DNA from: Paenibacillus sp. RC67
GTDB lineage: Bacteria > Bacillota > Bacilli > Paenibacillales > NBRC-103111
Assembly: GCF_030020805.1 (NCBI RefSeq)
Contig: NZ_CP125098.1
Location: forward strand, 5,665,501 to 5,729,500
Direction: 5' to 3'
Length of the DNA stretch: 64,000 nt
Shown here one piece after another: positions 1-7,551 of this stretch. The notes under the pieces are model-generated. The model saw only the letters and a program-made list of their open reading frames with translations. It did no database searches and was not told the origin of the DNA. The first letter of the stretch is position 1. The number at the start of each line of letters is the position of its first letter. Made by a program: the position numbers and the translations under genes.

Positions 1-123
1 GGATGATACTGTCAGCTCCGTCCAATCAAAAACCACCTGGGTCGGAAGCCCTTTTCTAGCCACTTGCACACCGGAATCGGAAGCTCCCGTCAAATCATCC
101 GCTATAATAGCTAACTGCAGCAA
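1..123 (-). CDS. Four-carbon acid sugar kinase (DUF1537/OtnK-DtnK type), N-terminal part only
   Basis: The first 41 codons of a gene that leaves the window on its left edge. From the TTG at 121-123 the protein contains IADDLTGASDSG at about residues 7-18, the N-terminal signature of the DUF1537 kinases that phosphorylate 3-oxo-tetronates or threonate. The TTG is supported by a purine-rich GGGAGGGAG about seven bases upstream (complement of 129-137). It lies downstream of kdgT on the same strand, 72 bases away, so the two are probably co-transcribed. Family knowledge: these kinases act in D-threonate, L-threonate or erythronate catabolism. The exact substrate cannot be told from this fragment. 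Confidence 0.8.
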   Translation of the reverse strand, partial: MLQLAIIADDLTGASDSGVQVARKGLPTQVVFDWTELTVSS

Positions 124-160
124 TCCGTCTCCCTCCCTTAATTTGAAAAATAGAAGCATG

Positions 161-178
161 CCCAGCTCCTCCGCTGGG
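161..178 (-). other. Intergenic hairpin between kdgT and the acid sugar kinase gene
   Basis: CCCAGC (161-166) and GCTGGG (173-178) form a perfect 6-bp stem with a 6-base loop. No T-run follows it directly on the minus strand, so it looks more like an RNA processing or stability element than a terminator. Confidence 0.4.
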
Positions 179-195
179 ACTCACTCTTCTGCGGC

Positions 196-1152
196 TTAGC
201 CCTGCGCCGTCGCACCCACGCGCTTCGCCCACCACGCCGTGACAATCGGTGCCAAAATCGCTGTAACGATTACACATGAAGCTACAAGTGCTGTCGCTGT
301 AGGAACGACTGGTGCGTACACGGAATTGGCTGCCGCTACGGCCGCTGGAACTCCAGCGGCATTCCCGGCCGTTGATGCAGCGGACAGACCTGCAATTCCG
401 TTGCCGCCCGTTAAACGATCCATAAGCAGAAGCGTAATTCCGGTAACTACGACGACTCCAATGCCAAGCATAACGCCGAGAATACCCGCTTGCCATACAT
501 TTTTCAAATTCAAGCCTGCACCAAGCGCAAATGAAAAGAAAGGGACCATCACCGGCACGGCTTTGCTCAAAAACTCGCGCAGTTCTTTGTCCAGGTTACC
601 GAGTATCATACCGATGACTAGAGGAAGAATGGCTCCGACCAGCGTTTGCCATGGAAATGCAGCCAAACCAGCCACGCCCAAAGTAACCATCGTAAGAAAC
701 GGGCCCGATTCCAAGCACATGATAGAGTAAGCACCGACATCTTCTTTTTTGCCGAATTGGCCCATCAGCGCCATGTACAAGCCGCCGTTCGTGTCATTCA
801 TTGCCGCTACGATCGCTACGACAGACAAGCCCGCGAATAATCCGCTTTCAACCATGCCCTCTCCGAGAAATCTCGATGCAATCAATCCTACGACCACAGC
901 TGTCAATACTTTAGTACCTAGCAGCGTTCCACCCTTTTTCAGAATGTAAGGGGTTGCTTTAAAGTCAATGGTCGAGCCCATACACACATAGAACACAGCC
1001 AGAATTGGCAGTGAACCGGTCATTAACGCCCCGGTAAACGATCCAAACGTCTTAGGAATCGAAGGAAAGAGCGTGTTAATAATGGCACCCAGAAGCAAAG
1101 GCACGATCATCATTCCGCCAGGAATACGTTCAATTGTCGCTTTAATTTTCAC
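196..1152 (-). CDS. kdgT: KdgT-family acid sugar permease
   Basis: A 318-residue hydrophobic protein of the 2-keto-3-deoxygluconate permease family, a proton symporter of the cytoplasmic membrane. It begins with the family-typical IKATIERIPGGMMIVPLLLGA and has a conserved central stretch NDTNGGLYMALMGQFG near residues 118-133. About ten membrane segments are visible. The start is a GTG with GGAGG just upstream. The neighbour is a DUF1537 kinase and not a KDG kinase, so the natural substrate may be a four-carbon acid sugar (threonate or erythronate); this is inference. The upstream regulator at 1255-3105 probably controls it. Confidence 0.85.
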   Translation of the reverse strand: MKIKATIERIPGGMMIVPLLLGAIINTLFPSIPKTFGSFTGALMTGSLPILAVFYVCMGSTIDFKATPYILKKGGTLLGTKVLTAVVVGLIASRFLGEGMVESGLFAGLSVVAIVAAMNDTNGGLYMALMGQFGKKEDVGAYSIMCLESGPFLTMVTLGVAGLAAFPWQTLVGAILPLVIGMILGNLDKELREFLSKAVPVMVPFFSFALGAGLNLKNVWQAGILGVMLGIGVVVVTGITLLLMDRLTGGNGIAGLSAASTAGNAAGVPAAVAAANSVYAPVVPTATALVASCVIVTAILAPIVTAWWAKRVGATAQG

Positions 1153-1170
1153 AAGAAGCCCTCCATGATG

Positions 1171-1191
1171 ATTGTTTTATTTTGCAACAAT
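1171..1191. promoter_or_regulatory. Candidate operator upstream of kdgT
   Basis: ATTGTT (1171-1176) and AACAAT (1186-1191) form an inverted repeat with a 9-base spacer. The included 12-mer TATTTTGCAACA (1179-1190) recurs as its complement TGTTGCAAAATA at 3124-3135 upstream of the PrpR-like regulator gene, suggesting one regulator binds both. Confidence 0.4.
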
Positions 1192-1208
1192 GTGATAGGT
1201 TGTGAACC

Positions 1209-1255
1209 TTACTTCTGCATTATAACAAGCACTCTCCTTTTCACTCAATCGCAAT
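1209..1255 (-). promoter_or_regulatory. Probable sigma-A promoter of kdgT with extended -10
   Basis: Read on the minus strand there is TGTTATAAT, an extended -10 (TGn-TATAAT), with TTGAGT 18 bases upstream as a weak -35. No GG-N10-GC sigma-54 signature could be found between the regulator gene and kdgT. Confidence 0.5.
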
Positions 1256-3105
1256 TATGTTTTATTTTTAAACATTTTATTCATTTTTCTCCACAAGGTC
1301 GCCCGGTTTATGCCCAGCCGCTTACAGGTTTTGGATTGATTCATTCCTTCCTCCTGCAGCACTTGCCGCAAAATCCGTTCCTCAATTTCCTCATATGTAC
1401 CGCTCAGATCAATCTGGATATAAGTCTCTTGCGACGAGCGGGAGCCTGAATGCTGAAGCAGCCGTTCCCAAACTTGATCTACTTCTTCCCATTCGGTATA
1501 GTTGCCCTTCGTCATCAAAAGCATTTCACGGATCGTACTCTCAAATTCAGGAATATTGCCGGGCCAGTCATACTGTGTAAGCCGCTCGAGCACTGTCTCT
1601 CGCATCCCTACAATCTGTTTACCGGATTGGGAGTTATATTCGGCGATCATCACCCGGATCATTTCCTCCGCATCCTCCACGTGCTCTCGCAGCGGCGGAA
1701 CGGTCAGATGCAGTTCTCCTATCGCATAAATCAATTCTTGATTATAATCCCCGCGTTTAGCTAGCTTCGTCATCGGGATGGAGGAGGACGCAATAAAACG
1801 AAAGTTGCGGTTATTGCGGATCAACTGCAGGACACTCTCCTGCGCCTCCGGGCTTAAACGATCTGCACGGTTTAAATACAGTGTCCCCGAATAGCCTCCC
1901 TCTAGTAATCCCGAAACCCCGACACTTCCGTGTACAAGCCGGTTCATCTCTTCATCCAGGACTTCATCGCACGCAATCATATAGAAGCCTTCCTGCTCCC
2001 GACGGCTTGCAGAATGGATCGCTTGTGCAAACATAAATTTGCCGCTTCCCCGCTCTCCTGAAATCCATAGATTAGAGGTAGAGCCTGCGAATTTTTTGGC
2101 GCGGTTCACTGTTTTTTGGAGTGTCGGGCTGGTACCCGCCAGTTGGGTAAAGGTAACAAGACGTGACGGGATGTATGCTTCAAAGCGCCTCTCGCTCCGC
2201 CATGCCGTTAGTGACTCCAGATAGACCAGAAAGCCCGGATGACCTGCTGCTGTTTCATGCAGCATCACGTTCACCTTGTACTGCTCGTCGAACAAATGCA
2301 CGTAGTGCTCTCCGTCGGAAATGTACCGACTTTCATCGGTTTGCTTAATCACATTGGCCAAAGCGGGGGAAGCCAGTACGACATTCTGCCCCTGCAGACC
2401 TTCTTCCGATTGTCTAAGCATCCGGCAGGCTGCCTGGTTCACATATTCAACTCGCCGCAGTTCATCCAAGACAATAATGCCACGCTTATCTGCATCTAGC
2501 AGCCGCCGGTAGAAGTGTACTTTTTCCTGTCCATTGCGGTATACCTCGTATACTCTCAGCACTTCCCCCAGCATATCTTCAGCGGACTCCCTGCCGGAAG
2601 TGATAAGAATGCCTCTATATCCCATGTCCTGCGCGGTGCGGATGGTGACCATATCGCCAAGAACGATCTGAACACCGGACTGAAAAGCCTGCTGCAACGC
2701 CACGGCGACTTCAGCTTCATGCTGTACCTCGTAAGAAGGAATATCGATTTGAAGCAGGCTGGATACTTCTGCAACCCCTCGGCAGATCGAAGGAAATCCG
2801 ATAATAGCGACAGTGGCGTTCGTATTCTTCACCAGAGTCAACACACGCAAAATATCGTATCCGGACACCGGAATATCTATCACAGGGATTTTTACATGCT
2901 CACGAATCACCGTAGCCGTTCCGCCACGGCTTACAATCATGTTGTATCCTCGCTCCTCTGCATGCTGAACGAGAGGAATCGCTTCCTGCAAATCGGCAAC
3001 CTCTACGTCCATTTGAATCGATTCTACCTGGCCCGCTGCTTCGAGCAGCACATCCTTTAAGCCGGGATAAGGCGCTATCGCCAATATACGAATTTTCGTT
3101 TGCAT
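1255..3105 (-). CDS. PrpR-like transcriptional regulator with degenerate AAA+ domain
   Basis: A 616-residue regulator in three parts. Residues 1-190 resemble the PrpR N-terminal ligand-sensing domain, about 200-310 are PAS-like, about 325-545 are an AAA+ enhancer-binding domain, and about 575-612 form a Fis-type helix-turn-helix (SKTCKRLGINRATLWRKM). Walker A is recognisable (GERGSGK). The GAFTGA loop that contacts sigma-54 is absent, and the Walker B region reads LYLNRAD where LFLDEIG is expected, so the Asp-Glu pair is lost. It therefore probably does not activate sigma-54 RNA polymerase and may act on a sigma-A promoter, as TyrR does. Upstream of and parallel to kdgT, its likely target. 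Start ATG with GGAGG. Confidence 0.85.
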   Translation of the reverse strand: MQTKIRILAIAPYPGLKDVLLEAAGQVESIQMDVEVADLQEAIPLVQHAEERGYNMIVSRGGTATVIREHVKIPVIDIPVSGYDILRVLTLVKNTNATVAIIGFPSICRGVAEVSSLLQIDIPSYEVQHEAEVAVALQQAFQSGVQIVLGDMVTIRTAQDMGYRGILITSGRESAEDMLGEVLRVYEVYRNGQEKVHFYRRLLDADKRGIIVLDELRRVEYVNQAACRMLRQSEEGLQGQNVVLASPALANVIKQTDESRYISDGEHYVHLFDEQYKVNVMLHETAAGHPGFLVYLESLTAWRSERRFEAYIPSRLVTFTQLAGTSPTLQKTVNRAKKFAGSTSNLWISGERGSGKFMFAQAIHSASRREQEGFYMIACDEVLDEEMNRLVHGSVGVSGLLEGGYSGTLYLNRADRLSPEAQESVLQLIRNNRNFRFIASSSIPMTKLAKRGDYNQELIYAIGELHLTVPPLREHVEDAEEMIRVMIAEYNSQSGKQIVGMRETVLERLTQYDWPGNIPEFESTIREMLLMTKGNYTEWEEVDQVWERLLQHSGSRSSQETYIQIDLSGTYEEIEERILRQVLQEEGMNQSKTCKRLGINRATLWRKMNKMFKNKT

Positions 3106-3123
3106 ATTAATCCTCCGAATAGT

Positions 3124-3135
3124 GTTGCAAAATAG
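3124..3135. promoter_or_regulatory. Second copy of the TGTTGCAAAATA motif, upstream of the PrpR-like gene
   Basis: The 12-mer TGTTGCAAAATA stands 18 bases upstream of the regulator start and matches the complement of 1179-1190. It suggests autoregulation. Confidence 0.4.
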
Positions 3136-3232
3136 GTCAATTCGTGTTTAGTATACACCAATAAGAAGGAATTGTTGGGGAATAAAGTGGATACGAAATG
3201 GAGTTGCCCGTTGAAATCACAGTGGACGCAAT

Positions 3233-3268
3233 AAAGGAGTTAAGCCCCTGCAGCGGCTTAACTCCTTT
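3233..3268 (-). terminator. Terminator of the NAD/ADP-ribose operon
   Basis: AAAGGAGTTAAGCC (3233-3246) pairs perfectly with GGCTTAACTCCTTT (3255-3268): 14 bp and an 8-base loop. It lies just downstream of the last operon gene, which ends at 3292. On the minus strand the 3' arm ends CTCCTTTATT, a weak U-tract. Confidence 0.75.
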
Positions 3269-3291
3269 CAAATACTCATTTTTCTAACCTT

Positions 3292-4116
3292 TCAATTAAA
3301 CACATTTTCGAATGCACGTATACATTTGCCGTCCTTCGAAGTATCCAATACCGCGAACCTGACTTCCGAGAACAACAAGCCAAAGCCTTCCTCTTTCAAT
3401 AGTTCCTGCCACCAGCCTGCGACCTTCACCGGATCGTTCCGAAATACGCCGCAACCGTATGCTCCCAAAACGAGGTTTTTGTTTTCCTTACTAGCAAATA
3501 TCGCCAAAGCCAACCGCATACGGTCTTTCATCACACGCTCCGCTTTATGCTGATCCTCTCCTTTTAGCATAACCTGTCCATAGTTCACGGCGGGCAACGT
3601 TAGCACCGAAGCCTTAATCGGCCGTTTCATGAGGTTAAATCGCTCATCGCGGAAAAAGATGACATCAGGGGAATAAATGGCATGGTCGGTATACATCATA
3701 GAACGGTAAGCACGATTGGCTGAATAGTAGCCTTCGTTGCGCAGCAATGTTCCGTATAATCCACTGGAAGCCGCCAGACTTTCCTCCTGTGCCATGGCTC
3801 CGTTCAGAAAACCGCCTCCAGGATTTTTCGCGCTGGCGAAGTTTAACACACCGATCTGCTCTCTCCCTGCTTCCGTAAGATCCACTATAGCCTTTACAGT
3901 CGCCTCATTGGTGACGGAATATACGGCTGCTTGTTGTGACTTAGACAACAGATGACAATCGCGTACCAAAGCCGCACCCTGTGCAGGTGTAATCAGATGG
4001 CTGTTGTCCTCCGAATGTTTCTGCGCCGTGGCGAAATCTATCCGTTGCCCATTATATTCATAGTAGCCTTGCTGCTGAATCCTCAAGGTCTCCTGGGCAA
4101 TTTCCTTTCTACTCAT
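3292..4116 (-). CDS. Microbial-type poly(ADP-ribose) glycohydrolase (TIGR02452 family)
   Basis: A 274-residue soluble protein of the TIGR02452/bacterial PARG family, which has a macrodomain-like fold and removes ADP-ribose from modified macromolecules. The signature is visible as NPGGGFLNGAMAQEES near residues 122-137, holding the GGG loop and the catalytic QEE pair. The C-terminal part has YGCGVFRNDP, typical of the ADP-ribose pocket. It is the last gene of a five-gene operon and starts one base after the NADAR gene stops. In context it would recycle or reverse ADP-ribosylation and release ADP-ribose for the Nudix protein encoded upstream. The actual substrate (protein, DNA or RNA adduct) is unknown. 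Confidence 0.85.
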   Translation of the reverse strand: MSRKEIAQETLRIQQQGYYEYNGQRIDFATAQKHSEDNSHLITPAQGAALVRDCHLLSKSQQAAVYSVTNEATVKAIVDLTEAGREQIGVLNFASAKNPGGGFLNGAMAQEESLAASSGLYGTLLRNEGYYSANRAYRSMMYTDHAIYSPDVIFFRDERFNLMKRPIKASVLTLPAVNYGQVMLKGEDQHKAERVMKDRMRLALAIFASKENKNLVLGAYGCGVFRNDPVKVAGWWQELLKEEGFGLLFSEVRFAVLDTSKDGKCIRAFENVFN

Positions 4117-4117
4117 C

Positions 4118-4678
4118 TTAATCCCCTTCTTTCAACAATAACTCGTCTCGCACTTCGGTCAGCGCGAAACCCAGCAGGTTTTTGCCCCGCCATTTCATTG
4201 GATTCTCTACGTTTGGGTCAGCTTGGCCCATACCAATGCCCCAAATTCGATCTAGTGGGCTGGCTTCTACCAAAATACGATTTTTCGTTGACCTGAGAAA
4301 ATCTCCGAGCTCCGGATTCTGCGAGAATTTGGCCAAGCTGCCTCGCTTGACGATGCTGTAGCATTGACTCTCCCAGACTTCATTGTCGAAGTTTCTCACC
4401 GCACGCCCCAAAGCCTTCATCTCCTTAGGGTGCTTAGCCTTCAAGATGGAGGCCAAAATCTCGTCATCCTTGAATAGCCGCGCCTTCTCCGCCATCATAT
4501 ATTGTTCTGCACAGGAATACTCCGTTCCCTCGGCAACGAACGGGCTCATCCACCACTGGCTGAAGCAGCTTTTATCCACGCTTCCATCACTTGGCGGCGT
4601 ATGGCCCCAGAAAAACAGAAACTTGAATGTTTTTCCACTGCGATAAGCGTTACGTAAATCATCGATTCCGTAAATCAT
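4118..4678 (-). CDS. NADAR family protein (YbiA-like N-glycosidase fold)
   Basis: A 186-residue NADAR (DUF1768) protein. Family hallmarks are FSQWWMSPF near 40-48, AEQYMMAEKA near 58-67, and the C-terminal pair DRIWGIGM and GKNLLGFALTEVRDEL. Members include the riboflavin-intermediate N-glycosidases of the YbiA type, and NADAR domains that remove ADP-ribose from guanine bases in DarT1-type systems. The ATG at 4678 overlaps the TGA of the Nudix/NrtR gene (TGATG), so translation is coupled. A TTG one codon earlier is less likely. Next to a PARG-like gene and NAD salvage genes, an ADP-ribose-removing role is more plausible than riboflavin metabolism; this is inference. Confidence 0.85.
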   Translation of the reverse strand: MIYGIDDLRNAYRSGKTFKFLFFWGHTPPSDGSVDKSCFSQWWMSPFVAEGTEYSCAEQYMMAEKARLFKDDEILASILKAKHPKEMKALGRAVRNFDNEVWESQCYSIVKRGSLAKFSQNPELGDFLRSTKNRILVEASPLDRIWGIGMGQADPNVENPMKWRGKNLLGFALTEVRDELLLKEGD

Positions 4679-5571
4679 CAAAACTCCTCCAAACTTCTTC
4701 GATACAAGCGGGATGGCCGGTGGCCCGCATTTTCGGTATAGTGATCTGTTTCTGTTACGAGGTCAACCACTTTACGTCGGAATGCAGCTTTCAGCAGCTC
4801 TTTATCCAAAATTACCTCGTATACCTGTTGCAATTCCGTTAAGGTAAACAACTTCGGCATCAAGTGAAGCGCAATATCGGTATAGTTAACCTTGCCCCGT
4901 AAACGCTCGATGGCGTAGGCAATAATCTTTGCATGATCGAAAGCCAAACCGTCATTGGATACGATGTTGTACGACGTTGAAGTCGAAGTTAGCGTCGCTT
5001 TAACCTTCCGTTCCACTACGGCGGCCAACTCCCCGTGCTCGGAGCTCAGCTTCAGCTCGTACTGCAGCGTCTTTACGTATCCGCCCTCGATTAGCTCCTT
5101 CTGCTCTCGCAGAAGCCGGTAGCAAACCTTGAACCACGCAGCATTGGCAGCATCATCTCCCGCCTTCAACTGCACCTGGCCACTGTTGATCAGCGCCATA
5201 TAACAGCAGCTCATGACCCAAGTACGGGGATCACGTCCTATATCGCTGAACGTATATAATTGCTCCAGATACACGTTCTCCACGCCGGTTTCCTCCCGCA
5301 GTTCCCTTGTAGCAGCCTGTTCTGTCGTCTCATTCGGCCGAACGAAGCCGCCCGGCAATGCCCATTTGCCCAGAAAAGAATGCCCTCCCCGTCGAATGAG
5401 CAAAATCCTCAGCTCCTTTTCAGGAAGCTTGCGGTAATTGTCCTCGTCCTCGTCCGTGACGGTGAAGATAACCATATCCGCTGCAACCGAGGGACGCTCG
5501 TAATCTTCCGCCTGATACCTTTCCATGAATTGGCGTTCCGTCAGTCCGTCGCGATCCACAATGTCCACCAT
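4678..5571 (-). CDS. Nudix hydrolase with NrtR-like winged-helix C-terminus
   Basis: A 297-residue two-domain protein. Residues about 28-170 are a Nudix domain with an intact box: G75, E81, R89-E90 and E93-E94 within PGGFVRPNETTEQAATREL. Residues about 205-297 form a winged helix resembling NrtR, the ADP-ribose-sensing repressor of NAD genes. Because the Nudix box is complete, the protein could still hydrolyse ADP-ribose, whereas many NrtR repressors have lost catalysis. It sits in the middle of the operon it probably regulates. Operator-like palindromes lie before pnuC at 7348-7375. Start ATG with GAGG. Dual enzyme and repressor function is an inference. Confidence 0.85.
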   Translation of the reverse strand: MVDIVDRDGLTERQFMERYQAEDYERPSVAADMVIFTVTDEDEDNYRKLPEKELRILLIRRGGHSFLGKWALPGGFVRPNETTEQAATRELREETGVENVYLEQLYTFSDIGRDPRTWVMSCCYMALINSGQVQLKAGDDAANAAWFKVCYRLLREQKELIEGGYVKTLQYELKLSSEHGELAAVVERKVKATLTSTSTSYNIVSNDGLAFDHAKIIAYAIERLRGKVNYTDIALHLMPKLFTLTELQQVYEVILDKELLKAAFRRKVVDLVTETDHYTENAGHRPSRLYRRSLEEF

Positions 5572-5618
5572 ATGTTCCTCACCTATTCATCTCTTTTTAG
5601 TTACTAGCTCTCACCGAA

Positions 5619-6608
5619 TTAATTGTCGTATGGCTTGAACCTTCCCAATACCTCGTCTACTTTTCCCAATCGTTCCTCAAGGCTCCCTCTCAGTGTTACA
5701 AAGGGAATCCGGCGCTCTTTCAAATCCGCGATAATCTGTTTGTGGAAAACATGCCGCTTCTGATCCCCGCTTCGATCCCAAGTATCATCATAAGGAATAT
5801 CATCGTCGCATAAGAAAAACAAGTCGTATCTCTGAGCGTTTTCCAGTGCAATTCGGGTTAACAGCTCCGGTGCCTGACCGTGATAGTCCAGTGCGAACAT
5901 ATAGGTAGTAATCGCATTGGTGTCAACAAATAGATACCGATTCGCCCCAAGTAAAGCCTTCTCTTCCCGCTCGATATGCCCAACCGCTATCTCATCAAAG
6001 GCAGCCAGACCGATTCTTCTGTCCACTTGATGCTCGGTCCAGTAGTCCCGTCCGTACTCACTTGCGAATGTCGTCTGATACCGTCTCGCCAAAGCTTCGG
6101 TTATGGTGGATTTGCCTGTCGACATCGCTCCCACGAACACGACTTTCGTAATTAAGTCCCGGTAAACGATATCACTTATAAACTCCCGATACTTATAAGG
6201 GTCGGAACGGATCATCGTTGCTGAGATCGGGACAAGCTTACGATCTTCATCCACTCGCCTATCCACCGCACCTAAAGCGATGCTCATATGTTCACCATAA
6301 AACTCGCTTGAGTAAAAATGCGTCACTTGCTCGCCCTTCAGCAAACCCAGAATATATTGTTCTTCCCGAATCTCATGGTCCCGATCGTTTGAATATCCAT
6401 CCGGGCCGTCCCAGGCTTCGATGACCCGAACCGTCGGATAAAGCTTCCGAATCCAGTTCGCCCGAATATGAAGTGGAACCGTCATGACTTTCGTCTCGTA
6501 GATGACAATAATCAGCTCATCGACCTCTTGCAGCGCTGTTTCAAACATGAACTGATGTCCTTTATGCAGCGGAGCAAACTTTCCCAAAGTTAATCCCAAC
6601 GTTTTCAT
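5619..6608 (-). CDS. nadR: Bifunctional NMN adenylyltransferase / nicotinamide riboside kinase
   Basis: A 329-residue cytoplasmic enzyme of the NadR type. The N-terminal nucleotidyltransferase domain shows GKFAPLHKGH (9-18, HxGH motif) and ISATMIR (128-134). The C-terminal kinase domain shows a Walker A GAMSTGKST at 160-168. The helix-turn-helix of enterobacterial NadR is missing, so it is not a repressor. It would phosphorylate nicotinamide riboside and adenylate NMN to NAD. The start overlaps the end of pnuC by four bases (ATGA), as expected for coupled uptake and trapping of the vitamin. Strong AGGAGG upstream. Confidence 0.9.
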   Translation of the reverse strand: MKTLGLTLGKFAPLHKGHQFMFETALQEVDELIIVIYETKVMTVPLHIRANWIRKLYPTVRVIEAWDGPDGYSNDRDHEIREEQYILGLLKGEQVTHFYSSEFYGEHMSIALGAVDRRVDEDRKLVPISATMIRSDPYKYREFISDIVYRDLITKVVFVGAMSTGKSTITEALARRYQTTFASEYGRDYWTEHQVDRRIGLAAFDEIAVGHIEREEKALLGANRYLFVDTNAITTYMFALDYHGQAPELLTRIALENAQRYDLFFLCDDDIPYDDTWDRSGDQKRHVFHKQIIADLKERRIPFVTLRGSLEERLGKVDEVLGRFKPYDN

Positions 6609-7282
6609 TGCATTACCTCCTTGACCCCTTTATTCCATGTGTAGTAGCCATATAATGCATTGATCAGGTATGCGCTCCACATAACGATCATCAACACGCC
6701 GTCCGGACTCCCGTCCAGCATTCTAATCACCCACAACAGCACTGTGAAAATATTCAGCACAATATAGATCAGCCATTGCTCTTTAAACCTTCTCACCATC
6801 AAAAAGGTAGCCACAACCGATAACACAGTCGTAAGGGCATCGATATAAGGGGAATTCTGTCCCGGTATGAACGACAGTCCGAATCCGAGCAGCAGGCTGC
6901 CTAACACGCAAAGAACAATGACGAGGAACAAACTTCTCTGATCCATCTGCCGCATGGCCAACTTGCCACCATCGCGGTGCTTCTTCCACATAAAGAAACC
7001 AATCGCATTCATGGGAACGAAGAACAGTAGATTCAGCATGACCTCCCCAAACAATCCGTTCATATAAGCCAAATAAGCGTAGCCCAGTGTATTGTACATA
7101 CCGAAAATATAAGTCATCAGGTTGCCTTTGGCCGCGAGGACCACACATAATACTCCCGTAAGGAATACCGTGAATCCGAACAAAGTATCCTTCATAATAA
7201 CCGTTAACACGATAGCGATTCCAGAGAATAGGCCCAGCCAAGCTATTTCGTATAAGTTCCATCCACCCAAAGATTTTCTCAC
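6605..7282 (-). CDS. pnuC: PnuC nicotinamide riboside transporter
   Basis: A PnuC-family facilitator with about seven membrane segments, starting with WNLYEIAWLGLFSG and ending in the conserved NALYGYYTWNKG. It imports nicotinamide riboside, which the downstream NadR kinase traps. The GTG at 7282, preceded by GAGGGG, gives 225 residues and fits the usual PnuC N-terminus. An ATG at 7336 would add 18 polar residues, but has only a poor ribosome site and lies almost inside the operator-like palindromes, so I prefer the GTG. First gene of the five-gene NAD operon. Confidence 0.88.
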   Translation of the reverse strand: MRKSLGGWNLYEIAWLGLFSGIAIVLTVIMKDTLFGFTVFLTGVLCVVLAAKGNLMTYIFGMYNTLGYAYLAYMNGLFGEVMLNLLFFVPMNAIGFFMWKKHRDGGKLAMRQMDQRSLFLVIVLCVLGSLLLGFGLSFIPGQNSPYIDALTTVLSVVATFLMVRRFKEQWLIYIVLNIFTVLLWVIRMLDGSPDGVLMIVMWSAYLINALYGYYTWNKGVKEVMQ

Positions 7283-7347
7283 TTGTATCCCCTCTGCTTT
7301 CGTCCTAATCTCGAGACTGTCAAGATCCGGCTCCATCTTCGTAATTA

Positions 7348-7375
7348 ATTGATAATATCAATTTGTTAATATCAA
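7348..7375. promoter_or_regulatory. Tandem palindromes upstream of pnuC, candidate NrtR operator
   Basis: A perfect 15-bp palindrome ATTGATA-A-TATCAAT (7348-7362) is followed directly by an imperfect copy TTGTTA-A-TATCAA (7363-7375), centres 14 bp apart. The pair lies in the only intergenic space before the operon, where a repressor would act. The binding protein is inferred to be the NrtR-like product of 4678-5571. Confidence 0.45.
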
Positions 7376-7493
7376 AAATATCAGAAAAGAAACCCAAAAT
7401 CAAGTCTTTTTTTCCTGAAACTGCCTCTTTTATGTTTAGCCCACTCGGTGTAAATGGCCTTGGAGCTTGAATTTAACCCGTTATAATAAAAAA

Positions 7494-7541
7494 ATGACCT
7501 GATAGAGATCACTTTTTCAAAAGTATCCTCTCACAGGTCAT
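7494..7541 (-). terminator. Terminator of the GNAT gene at 7552
   Basis: ATGACCTG (7494-7501) and CAGGTCAT (7534-7541) pair, with further pairing inside the loop region (AGAG/CTCT and ACTTTT/AAAAGT). At least six T residues follow on the minus strand (complement of 7488-7493). Confidence 0.75.
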
Positions 7542-7551
7542 AAAATCACTA

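Noticed and set aside
1153..1254. A sigma-54 promoter before kdgT
   Set aside because: No GG-N10-GC arrangement was found; TATCACATTGTTGCA has wrong spacing and lacks the GG. A sigma-A promoter fits better.
2515..3060. A 181-codon open frame on the plus strand
   Set aside because: It lies antisense within the PrpR-like gene, has no ribosome site and no family sense.
3292..7336. A DarT/DarG-type toxin-antitoxin pair
   Set aside because: NADAR and PARG-like genes are present, but no DarT ADP-ribosyltransferase was found in the window, so only the removal side can be supported.
7283..7384. An NAD or other riboswitch before pnuC
   Set aside because: The region is short and AT-rich with simple palindromes; no recognisable riboswitch core.
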